A stretch of 5,830 bases of DNA from Dysgonamonadaceae bacterium. GTDB lineage: Bacteria; Bacteroidota; Bacteroidia; Bacteroidales; Azobacteroidaceae. The stretch is taken from assembly GCA_031287395.1 (NCBI GenBank), contig JAITTA010000176.1, positions 1-5,830 on the forward strand, written 5' to 3'. Both the position numbers and the translations under genes were made by a program. The notes under the pieces were generated by a model that was not told where the DNA came from, ran no database searches, and saw nothing but the letters and a program-made list of their open reading frames with translations. Position 1 is the stretch's first letter, and every line of letters starts with the position of its first letter. This document shows positions 1 through 5,830 of the stretch, one piece after another.

Positions 1-615
1 TCTTCTTTGTACATAATGGATTGTGACTATCTGGCAAAGATAGCGGAAGTATTAGGAAAAAAGGAGGAGGAAAAAGAACTGCGTGAAAGAGGACGAAAAT
101 ATCGCGACAGCCTACAAACTTTGTGGGATGAGTCAAAAGGATTGTATTACAATAGGCATACAGATACCGGTTTACTCAACCCGAGAATTTCTCCGACCCA
201 TTTCTATCCCTTATTAGCCAAGGCTCCCAGCCAGAAACAAGCCGCAAGAATGATCAACGGGCATTTACTGAATCCGGAAGAATTCTGGGGCGAATGGGTA
301 ATTCCTGCTACACCGAGAAATGACCCGGCTTTCAAAGACAATATTTACTGGCGGGGAAGGATTTGGGCTCCATTGAATCTGCTCGTGTATTTAGGTTTGA
401 GAAATTACGATTTCAAAGAAGCTCGTCAATCATTAGCGGAGAAATCCAGAAATCTTCTTTTAAAAAGCTGGGCGTCGGATGGGTTTGTGTTTGAAAATTA
501 CAATGCGACGAACGGTCGGGGGGATGACACCGCGAGAAGTGATAAGTTTTACCATTGGGGCGCTTTATTGGGCTTTATCGGACTCATTGAGGACGGGTAT
601 TTTATGGATAAATAA
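1..615 (+). CDS. GH63/MGH1-like glycoside hydrolase, C-terminal part (5' end outside window)
   Basis: The frame is open from base 1 and ends at TAA 613-615, so about 204 C-terminal codons are present and the true start lies upstream. The fragment resembles the (alpha/alpha)6 barrel of the GH63 / mannosylglycerate-hydrolase-like (MGH1) glycosidases, which are related to trehalase and release alpha-linked glucose or similar sugars. Visible signatures are SLYIMDCDYLAKIAEVLGK at the left edge, the core stretch NIYWRGRIWAPLNLLVYLGL near nt 340-395, and FENYNATNGRG near nt 490-522. By family analogy the Glu encoded at 493-495 would be the general base, and the closing DKFYHWGALLGFIGL is also typical of the clan. 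The catalytic acid should lie upstream and cannot be checked. The following GH31 gene is on the same strand 108 bases on with no recognisable promoter between, so co-transcription is likely. The clan assignment is fairly secure; the exact family and substrate are not. Confidence 0.85.
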   Translation, partial: SSLYIMDCDYLAKIAEVLGKKEEEKELRERGRKYRDSLQTLWDESKGLYYNRHTDTGLLNPRISPTHFYPLLAKAPSQKQAARMINGHLLNPEEFWGEWVIPATPRNDPAFKDNIYWRGRIWAPLNLLVYLGLRNYDFKEARQSLAEKSRNLLLKSWASDGFVFENYNATNGRGDDTARSDKFYHWGALLGFIGLIEDGYFMDK

Positions 616-629
616 GAACACATCAATCT

Positions 630-692
630 ATGATAAACATGAAAATAGCAAGCTTTATTCTAATATTTATTTTTTCAATCATCCAATCGTAA
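630..692 (+). pseudogene. Signal-peptide-only mini-ORF, possible remnant of a lost secreted gene
   Basis: A 20-codon frame starts at ATG 630 (with a second ATG at 639, which fits better) and ends at TAA 690-692. From the second ATG it reads MKIASFILIFIFSIIQS: a lysine, a strongly hydrophobic core, then a polar end. This is how a Bacteroidota secretory signal peptide begins, yet it stops before any mature protein. It lies 14 bases after the stop of the upstream glycosidase and 31 bases before the GH31 start, where an operon gene would begin. I read it as the start of a deleted secreted protein gene. A chance frame in AT-rich DNA or a short translated leader are alternatives. The rest of the 616-723 gap holds only a small inverted repeat. 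Confidence 0.35.
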
Positions 693-693
693 T

Positions 694-709
694 AGATTAT
701 TCCTAATCT
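694..709. repeat. Short inverted repeat ahead of the GH31 start
   Basis: AGATTA (694-699) and TAATCT (704-709) are perfect inverted copies around the spacer TTCC, ending 14 bases before the GH31 ATG. It could form a weak hairpin in the leader or be a small operator, but a 6-bp AT-rich arm also occurs by chance. Confidence 0.3.
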
Positions 710-723
710 CAAATAACAACAAA

Positions 724-3045
724 ATGAAAAAATGTATCTTTTTGATTTGCCTTTGTATATTCAGTATGAATGGCCCTGTTGCAGGAAATAGCAAGGACGA
801 ACCTTATGTCGCCACCTGGGACATTTACGTCAATTCATGGGAGAAAAAAAATGATGTGCTTGTCATTGAAACCGTTGACGGATTTTTATCCCTGAGGCCT
901 TATGAATTTGGTGCTTTGCATTTTAAGCTTAGTCCTTTAAACCAATATGATGATAAAAACAGTTATGCAGTTATAAACAAATTTCCTGTTGTCGATTTCA
1001 AAGTAGAAGAAGATGATAGTGATTTAATGTTGGTTACCGACAAATACAAATTTGTACTGCATAAGTTCACAGGCAATTTCAGTTTTTATGATTCAAATGG
1101 CAGATTATTGCTTAAAGAAACCACAAATAAAAGACAGGAAATACGAGAAGATTCGATAAAACCATATAGCCTGTTTAAAGTTACTCCTGATGAGGCTCTT
1201 TATGGTTTGGGACAATTCAGAGATAATGCCTTAAATCTACGTGGAAAGAAACGGGAACTGGTTCAATTCAATACTCAGGCGGCTGTGCCGGTCATCTATT
1301 CGACAGCAGGCTGGGGATTATTTTGGGACAATCCGTCCCGTACAGTTTTTGAAGATAATGACAAAGGGATGAGTTTTGTTTCTGATTTTGGAAATCAATT
1401 GGATTATTATCTTTTTGCCGGAAATACACTTGATACCCTGATATCATCCTATCGGCAATTAACTGGGGAAGCCCCTATGATCCCTTACTGGTCACTTGGT
1501 TTTCATCAAAGCCGTAATAAATATGCAACACAGAATGAAGTTCTAAGTATTGCTCAGAAAATGCAAGAAGAAAATATTCAAATGAGCTCTATTTTCATCG
1601 ATTATTTTTACTGGCAAAAATATGGAACAGGCTCACATCAGTTTGATGAGAGTCTTTTTCCCGATCCAAAAGGGATGTTAAAAACTTTACATGATAAATA
1701 CCAAACCAAAGCGGTAATTACTATCTGGCCTACGTTTAAAAAAGGAACAGCCCATTATGCTGAACTCGAATCGAAAGGGATGTTGCTTGATGGTGCCAAA
1801 GCGTTGGACGGAATAATTTATGATGTTTTTAACCCGGAAGCAAGGAAAATTTATTGGAAACAGATTCTTTCTCTTGTACAAACAGGATTGGACGGTTGGT
1901 TTCTTGATGGTCCGGAACCGGATCAAGTGAACTCATTTCTTCCTGCCAATACATTTGCCGGTCCGGCAGTAACGGTAAGAAACTTATATCCACTATTGCA
2001 TACGGAAAATTTTTACGACAACTTGCTGAAGTTGTATCCGGATAAACGTCCATATATTCTCACACGCTGCGCATGGGCATCCCAGCAAAGAACAGGTTCT
2101 GCTATCTGGTCAGGAGATATTCCGACAACTTTTGACGAACTGCGTAAACAAATAACCGCCGGATTAAATTTTGTAGCAACCGGTATTCCCTATTGGACAA
2201 CCGATATTGGCGGCTATCAGGGAGGAAACCCTGAAGATGAAGAATATCGGGAATTGTTTACCCGCTGGTTTGAGTATGGCACCTTTTGTCCTGTTTTTCG
2301 CTCTCACGGGCGTCGTTATCCGGGAGATACAAAAGCTCCGAATGAACTTTGGGCATATGGCAAAGAGGTACAGAAAATCTGTACGGAATACATCAATCTG
2401 AGATACAGGCTGATGCCTTACATCTATACATTGACAGGTGATGTCACACATAAAAACTACACGCCGATGCGTCTGCTTGCATTCGATTTCCCGGATGATA
2501 AAAATGTCTTGGATTGCAGAGACCAATTCATGTATGGCCCGGCACTCCTTGTATGCCCGGTATTAGACGCCGGAGCCGTTAACAGAGAAGTCTATTTGCC
2601 GGAAGGCAGCAAATGGATAGATTTTTGGACAGGTAAGGTGTATAACGGAGGACAGCAATTTGTAACGGAAACTCCTAAAAGTATAATACCTTTGTTTGTA
2701 AAATCGGGAGCGATTATTCCGACTTATCCTGATGACAAAAAAGCGAATATGCCGGATGGCCCGATTAAAATTTATATTTATAAAGGGAGTGACGGATATT
2801 TTGAACTATATAAAGATGATGGTGAATCGTTTGGATATAAGCAGAATAAATTCGCCTATATCCCTTTTTCCTGGGATGATAAAAACAACGAATTACTGAT
2901 TGATTCACAAATAGGGGATTATAATAAAGGAGAAGTTCAAGAATTTCAGATTGTTCTTGTTGAAGGCACTCAAAAAGAGATACATTCGATCCCAGTGAAA
3001 AAATATCTGCAATACAAAGGAAGTAAACAAAAAGTCAAATTATAA
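724..3045 (+). CDS. Secreted GH31 family alpha-glycosidase (alpha-glucosidase or alpha-xylosidase)
   Basis: A complete 773-residue retaining alpha-glycosidase that should remove terminal alpha-linked glucose or xylose from oligosaccharides. A signal peptide (residues 1-21; KK, hydrophobic core, likely cut after VAG) without a lipobox points to the periplasm. Residues ~40-230 form the N-terminal beta-sandwich of the family (with YGLGQFRDNALNLRGKKREL). The TIM barrel begins near PYWSLGFHQ (254-262) and runs to ~590. Substrate-site Asp293 sits in FIDYFYW; the predicted nucleophile is Asp395 in WFLDGPEPD; the predicted acid/base is Asp465 in IWSGDIP, preceded by TRCAWASQQR (447-456); FRSHGRR (525-531) is the conserved -1 subsite loop. 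A proximal C-terminal beta domain and a DUF5110-like distal domain (~675-760, ELYKDDGESFGY) follow. There is no PA14-type insert, so it is shorter than BoGH31A-type xyloglucan alpha-xylosidases. The ATG follows an A-rich leader without Shine-Dalgarno, normal for the phylum. The gene is apparently intact between two decayed neighbours. Family assignment is firm; substrate is open. Confidence 0.95.
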   Translation: MKKCIFLICLCIFSMNGPVAGNSKDEPYVATWDIYVNSWEKKNDVLVIETVDGFLSLRPYEFGALHFKLSPLNQYDDKNSYAVINKFPVVDFKVEEDDSDLMLVTDKYKFVLHKFTGNFSFYDSNGRLLLKETTNKRQEIREDSIKPYSLFKVTPDEALYGLGQFRDNALNLRGKKRELVQFNTQAAVPVIYSTAGWGLFWDNPSRTVFEDNDKGMSFVSDFGNQLDYYLFAGNTLDTLISSYRQLTGEAPMIPYWSLGFHQSRNKYATQNEVLSIAQKMQEENIQMSSIFIDYFYWQKYGTGSHQFDESLFPDPKGMLKTLHDKYQTKAVITIWPTFKKGTAHYAELESKGMLLDGAKALDGIIYDVFNPEARKIYWKQILSLVQTGLDGWFLDGPEPDQVNSFLPANTFAGPAVTVRNLYPLLHTENFYDNLLKLYPDKRPYILTRCAWASQQRTGSAIWSGDIPTTFDELRKQITAGLNFVATGIPYWTTDIGGYQGGNPEDEEYRELFTRWFEYGTFCPVFRSHGRRYPGDTKAPNELWAYGKEVQKICTEYINLRYRLMPYIYTLTGDVTHKNYTPMRLLAFDFPDDKNVLDCRDQFMYGPALLVCPVLDAGAVNREVYLPEGSKWIDFWTGKVYNGGQQFVTETPKSIIPLFVKSGAIIPTYPDDKKANMPDGPIKIYIYKGSDGYFELYKDDGESFGYKQNKFAYIPFSWDDKNNELLIDSQIGDYNKGEVQEFQIVLVEGTQKEIHSIPVKKYLQYKGSKQKVKL

Positions 3046-3052
3046 ATAAACT

Positions 3053-3203
3053 ATGTTTTAAAAAATAAAATTATACGCTTTGTTGGGAGTATTACCATTG
3101 ATTGCTTCTGTCCGGCCAAGGAAATCTAAGGTCAATCTGTGTTGATAAATTATATTTTAATCCGGATGGAAGCATACAAAAAATTGACAGGAACAGCATC
3201 TAA
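3053..3203 (+). pseudogene. Collapsed GH43 gene: signal-peptide start fused to the C-terminal end
   Basis: Seven bases after the GH31 stop, ATG 3053 opens a frame with a TAA at codon 3 that then reads KIKLYALLGVLPLIASV (3062-3112), a textbook signal-peptide core. About 10 bases on, in another frame (3102-3203, ending TAA 3201-3203), comes SGQGNLRSICVDKLYFNPDG followed by SIQKIDRNSI. The RSxCVDxLYFNPDGSIxK pattern is, from memory of the family, how many Bacteroidota GH43 enzymes (beta-xylosidases / alpha-L-arabinofuranosidases) end. A GH43 gene normally has over 300 codons, so the whole catalytic five-bladed propeller is missing. The simplest reading is one large internal deletion, plus a point change giving the early stop. 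The junction probably lies between about 3100 and 3120. No functional product is expected. The head alone could be chance, but its operon-like spacing and the tail match make the joint reading more likely. Confidence 0.62.
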
Positions 3204-3252
3204 AATGCTAAAGAAAGAAATCCCATTCTCAGCGGCTAAGCCATAATAGAAA

Positions 3253-3280
3253 ACCCTGCAAATTCGTGAATTTGCAGGGT
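3253..3280. terminator. Strong hairpin, probable terminator of tRNA-Ser (- strand), possibly bidirectional
   Basis: ACCCTGCAAATTC (3253-3265) and GAATTTGCAGGGT (3268-3280) are perfect inverted copies, realistically an 11-12 bp stem with a 4-base CGTG loop. On the - strand the stem runs straight into TTTT and then CTATT, 38 bases past the tRNA 3' end, as expected for an intrinsic terminator of the tRNA transcript. On the + strand the run of six T (3288-3293) comes eight bases after the stem, so termination of the GH31 operon is plausible but weaker. The 49 bases between the GH43 remnant and this hairpin (3204-3252) hold nothing I can recognise. Confidence 0.75.
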
Positions 3281-3318
3281 CTATCCGTTTTTTGTCGCCT
3301 ATTGTCTCAGGCTTTCAG

Positions 3319-3405
3319 CGGAAGCGGGGGGATTCGAACCCCCGGTACAGTTACCCGTACGTCAGTTTAGCAAACTGGTGGTTTCAGCCACTCACCCACA
3401 CTTCC
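3319..3405 (-). tRNA. tRNA-Ser(GCT)
   Basis: The reverse complement folds as an 87-base class II tRNA. The acceptor arms GGAAGTG and CGCTTCC pair with one T-G wobble. The D arm has stem GGT/ACC around GAGTGGCTGAA. The anticodon loop TTGCTAA carries GCT (plus-strand bases 3369-3371), reading AGC/AGU serine codons. A long variable arm, GTAC pairing with GTAC, fits serine. The T arm is GGGGG-TTCGAAT-CCCCC. The discriminator base is G73, as in serine tRNAs, and CCA is not encoded. The anticodon stem CCAGT/ACTGA leaves a C-A mismatch at its first pair (27-43). The gene is transcribed away from mltG, and its 3' end faces the glycosidase region. Confidence 0.97.
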
Positions 3406-3443
3406 AAGACTTTTCTTGATCTTCATTCTTGCGAATGGCGGTG

Positions 3444-3475
3444 CAAAGATAGAGGATTCTTTTTAACTTATCAAA
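3444..3475 (-). promoter_or_regulatory. Bacteroidota-type promoter of tRNA-Ser
   Basis: On the - strand TTTG (plus-strand 3472-3475) is followed after 20 bases by TATCTTTG (3444-3451). This matches the primary sigma consensus known from Bacteroides (TTTG at -33, TAnnTTTG at -7) in sequence and spacing. Transcription would start about 30 bases before the tRNA 5' end at 3405, giving a short leader for RNase P to remove. Confidence 0.8.
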
Positions 3476-3494
3476 GAATTTGGTGACAATTTTT

Positions 3495-3502
3495 TAACTT
3501 TG
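3495..3502 (+). promoter_or_regulatory. Probable -7 element of the mltG promoter
   Basis: TAACTTTG on the + strand fits TAnnTTTG and lies 26 bases before the mltG ATG, giving a leader of roughly 20 bases. No TTTG occurs at the usual 19-21 base distance upstream; the nearest (3479-3482) is only 12 bases away. The -33 box is therefore degenerate or absent and the call is moderate. Confidence 0.55.
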
Positions 3503-3528
3503 TCCCGAATTTCATAAATTATAAGTAA

Positions 3529-4560
3529 ATGAAGAAAAAGAAGAAAATCATGTTGTCCGTTGTTGTTGCGATTGTTTTATTGCTAGCGGCAACAGGCGGA
3601 TTTTTCTATTATAAACTCACTTCTCCGTTTTTTGATGTGAAGGAGACGGTTTATGTTTATGTCAGCGAACAAAAAGACTACAACGACCTGCTGTTGCAGT
3701 TACAATCGATAGCTAAAATAAAGGATATAAAAATGTTCGGAAGATTGGCGGAAACAATCGGATATCCTCAAAAGATGAAGACAGGCCGGTATGCCGTGAA
3801 TTCTGAAATTAGTTGTAAAAACCTGCTGGAAAATCTGATAAGAGGAACGCAGACTCCTTGTAAAGTAACATTTAATAATATCCGGTTGAAAGACGAATTA
3901 TCTGAAAATATAGGCTCTCAATTAATGTTCGGACCGGCCGCCTTACAACAAAAATTGGATGACCCTGTGGTTTGTGACCAATATGGATTCGGAGAACAGA
4001 CCATTCTGTGTTTGTTTATTCCCAATACCTACGAAATGTATTGGAATATTTCAATCGATCGTTTTCTGGAACGGATGAAGAAGGAATACGATCGTTTTTG
4101 GACTCCGGAAAGACTGGAAAAAGCCGGTAAAATCCCGCTTTCACCGGTACAGGTGTCGATTCTGGCTTCGATTGTGGAAGAAGAGACGATTGTACCGGAT
4201 GAATATCCTGTTGTAGCCGGGTTGTATATCAATCGGTTGAGGAAAGGAATGTTGCTTCAGGCCGATCCTACTGTAAAATATGCGGTGGGGAATTTTAGTC
4301 TTAAACGGATTTTATACACCCATTTGGAGGTCGATTCTCCATATAATACTTACAAATATGAAGGCTTGCCTCCCGGACCTATACGGGTTCCTTCGATCGG
4401 TGGAATTGATGCCGTTCTGAATTATAAACGCCACCAATACCTGTATATGTGTGCTAAAGAAGATTTCTCCGGAAGACATAGTTTTGCCTCCGTTATGGCT
4501 GAACATCTCCGTAATGCACAACGCTACCAGGCTGCTTTGAACAGAAACAATATCCGTTAA
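3529..4560 (+). CDS. mltG: Endolytic murein transglycosylase MltG (YceG-like)
   Basis: A complete 343-residue inner-membrane lytic transglycosylase, close to the 340 residues of the E. coli protein. In that family it cuts nascent peptidoglycan glycan strands within the chain and is thought to set strand length. A lysine-rich cytoplasmic start (KKKKK) precedes one membrane helix (~7-28), placing the rest in the periplasm. Residues ~40-120 correspond to the LysM-like subdomain. The catalytic YceG core carries ILASIVEEET (211-220), where Glu217 aligns with the catalytic Glu of the E. coli motif VEKET. It continues with INRLRKGMLLQADPTVKYAVG (LQADPT at 243-248), YNTY (272-275) and GLPPGPI (279-285), all hallmarks of the family. 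The start is supported by the membrane helix immediately after it and by the promoter element just upstream; there is no Shine-Dalgarno. The gene has its own apparent promoter, divergent from tRNA-Ser, and converges on the permease gene with one base between stops. Confidence 0.96.
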   Translation: MKKKKKIMLSVVVAIVLLLAATGGFFYYKLTSPFFDVKETVYVYVSEQKDYNDLLLQLQSIAKIKDIKMFGRLAETIGYPQKMKTGRYAVNSEISCKNLLENLIRGTQTPCKVTFNNIRLKDELSENIGSQLMFGPAALQQKLDDPVVCDQYGFGEQTILCLFIPNTYEMYWNISIDRFLERMKKEYDRFWTPERLEKAGKIPLSPVQVSILASIVEEETIVPDEYPVVAGLYINRLRKGMLLQADPTVKYAVGNFSLKRILYTHLEVDSPYNTYKYEGLPPGPIRVPSIGGIDAVLNYKRHQYLYMCAKEDFSGRHSFASVMAEHLRNAQRYQAALNRNNIR

Positions 4561-4561
4561 T

Positions 4562-5809
4562 TCAGTCGAAACGAATCGATTTGGCTGGTAAAATCCGTGC
4601 AACCAGATATGATGGACCAAGCAACATCAATAGGGAGAGCAGGAGAGTCCCTGTATTGATCAGAATAACATGCCAGATATTCAGTTCGATGGGCACGGAA
4701 GAGACATAATAAGAGGACGGATCGAGTTTTATGATCTCATATTGTTGTTGTAACAAACCGATTCCTAATCCGATCAGATTACCCCAGAATAAACCTTTCC
4801 CGATAATAAATGCGGCAATATAAAGAAAAATACGTCGAATACTGGTATTGTTTTCTCCCAGAACCTTCAATATCCCAATCATGTTGGCCCTTTCCAGAAT
4901 AATGATCAGTAAACCGGATATCATGGAAAAACCGGCTACGGCAAGCATCAGGATGATTATGACTACAACATTGGTATCCAGAATCCCCAACCAGGAAAAC
5001 ATCTCCGGATTTAATTGCTTGATCGATTGAGCGAGGAAAGAATTCCCATTCCGGTCTTTCAGCATCGACATTTCGTAATAAAGTGATTCTGCCGTTTCAT
5101 CTAATTTGTCATAATTCTTTACCAAAATTTCCGCACCGCTTACCTGATCGGATTCCCATTGATTTAAACGGCGTACCTGCTTTATATCCGATAAAATGAA
5201 TAGTTTATCATATTCGGAAAAGTTGGTCTCGTAAATTCCGGAGATATAAAACTTACGTGCTCTTACACCATCCTGGATAAAAAACGAAAGAAAGGAATCC
5301 CCTGCATCCAGGTGCATTTTTTGGGACATTATCCGGGAAATAAGTACTAACGAAGAGGTACTGTCATTGCTGATTTGAGGGACCGATCCTTCAATAAGGT
5401 TTTGTTTGAAAAAATTCCAATCGTAATCCGTGCCGACTCCTTTCAGGACAATTCCCATAAAATCTTCATCCGTTTTCATGATTCCCGGTTTAGTGGCATA
5501 TAACTGAATGTGTGCAACGTTAGGGGTGGATAAAATGACATGATCGATAATACTGTCGCTTAATATGATTGGAAATGATTCGTAGGAATTGTTGTTACTG
5601 AAGTCAGAGATCTGAATATGAGAACCGAATCCGATGATTTTTTTTCTGACTTCCTGTTTGAATCCGATTACAATAGCAACGGACAGAATCATAACTGCCA
5701 ATCCCAATGCAATACTGGTCATCGCAATCCGTATAGCCGGAGGAGAAACTTTCTTCTCCCCGTCTTTACTGAAATAAATTCGTTTTGCTATGAAAAATTC
5801 GGTATTCAT
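4562..5809 (-). CDS. LolC/LolE/FtsX-type ABC transporter permease
   Basis: A complete 415-residue permease of the MacB/FtsX superfamily. It most resembles the LolC/LolE subunits that, with an ATPase partner (LolD), extract lipoproteins from the inner membrane for delivery to the outer membrane. The layout is diagnostic: MNTEFFIAKRIYFSKDG start, helix 1 at ~28-50, a periplasmic domain at ~51-278, then three helices at ~279-305, 326-354 and 379-405. The cytoplasmic loop ERANMIGILKVLGENNTSIR (306-325) is the coupling-helix motif that contacts the ATPase, and the C-terminus ILPAKSIRFD is also typical. No ATPase gene is in the window, so the partner must be elsewhere. The start is ATG 5807-5809 after an A-rich leader; the 21 bases to the window edge are too short to show a promoter or the upstream gene. 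Its TGA is one base from the mltG stop. LolC and LolE cannot be separated, since many Bacteroidota carry a single or duplicated generic version, so no symbol is given. Confidence 0.92.
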   Translation of the reverse strand: MNTEFFIAKRIYFSKDGEKKVSPPAIRIAMTSIALGLAVMILSVAIVIGFKQEVRKKIIGFGSHIQISDFSNNNSYESFPIILSDSIIDHVILSTPNVAHIQLYATKPGIMKTDEDFMGIVLKGVGTDYDWNFFKQNLIEGSVPQISNDSTSSLVLISRIMSQKMHLDAGDSFLSFFIQDGVRARKFYISGIYETNFSEYDKLFILSDIKQVRRLNQWESDQVSGAEILVKNYDKLDETAESLYYEMSMLKDRNGNSFLAQSIKQLNPEMFSWLGILDTNVVVIIILMLAVAGFSMISGLLIIILERANMIGILKVLGENNTSIRRIFLYIAAFIIGKGLFWGNLIGLGIGLLQQQYEIIKLDPSSYYVSSVPIELNIWHVILINTGTLLLSLLMLLGPSYLVARILPAKSIRFD

Positions 5810-5830
5810 TGTGTTTTTACATTTTACGTT

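Noticed and set aside
479..706. 75-codon + strand frame overlapping the end of the first glycosidase
   Set aside because: It is out of frame with a well-supported glycosidase C-terminus and shows no signal peptide or domain.
724..786. Lipobox in the GH31 signal peptide (cysteines at residues 4, 9 and 11)
   Set aside because: None of the cysteines is preceded by the small residue a lipobox requires, and they fall inside the hydrophobic core; signal peptidase I cleavage after VAG fits better.
2164..2526. 120-codon - strand open frame inside GH31
   Set aside because: It is antisense to the conserved catalytic part of a clear GH31 gene, has no leader or promoter and no recognisable motif.
3046..3318. 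Mobile element or attachment-site repeat next to the tRNA
   Set aside because: I found no transposase fragment, terminal inverted repeats or second copy of the tRNA 3' end here; the only palindrome is the terminator hairpin.
3479..3482. TTTG as a -33 box for the mltG promoter
   Set aside because: Spacing to the -7 element is 12 bases, far from the 19-21 expected.
3292..3486. 64-codon + strand open frame across the tRNA region
   Set aside because: It runs antisense through tRNA-Ser and its promoter; the frame is a by-product of the tRNA sequence and resembles no protein.
4312..4620. 102-codon - strand open frame over the mltG 3' end
   Set aside because: It overlaps the conserved MltG core antisense and the permease end in another frame; no protein features are visible.

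Overview
The window looks like a Bacteroidota chromosome, most likely Bacteroidales. The supporting signs are AT-rich leaders without Shine-Dalgarno sequences before every start codon, promoter elements of the TTTG / TAnnTTTG type, a class II tRNA-Ser without an encoded CCA end, and secreted glycoside hydrolases arranged as in a polysaccharide utilisation locus. I cannot name the genus from sequence alone.

Left half (1-3203), accessory carbohydrate region, all on the + strand: the 3' part of a GH63/MGH1-like (alpha/alpha)6-barrel glycosidase (1-615), a tiny open frame that reads like a bare signal peptide (630-692), a complete secreted GH31 alpha-glycosidase (724-3045), and a ~150-bp scar that seems to be a GH43 gene collapsed to its signal-peptide start and last ~30 codons (3053-3203). 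Together these suggest a glycan-degradation operon that has lost parts by deletion. The operon's remaining enzymes would cut alpha-linked sugars from oligosaccharides in the periplasm. The exact substrate (alpha-glucoside or alpha-xyloside) cannot be decided here.

Centre (3253-3502): a strong hairpin that probably ends transcription from the tRNA side and perhaps from the operon side, then tRNA-Ser(GCT) on the - strand with a good Bacteroidota promoter, back to back with the probable promoter of the next gene.

Right half (3529-5809), housekeeping envelope genes: mltG (endolytic murein transglycosylase, + strand) and a LolC/LolE/FtsX-type ABC transporter permease (- strand), converging with one base between their stop codons. 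The tRNA separates the decaying accessory operon from the conserved envelope genes.

I see no CRISPR array, insertion sequence, phage gene or clearly new system. The most unusual thing in the window is the evidence of operon decay, chiefly the collapsed GH43 gene.
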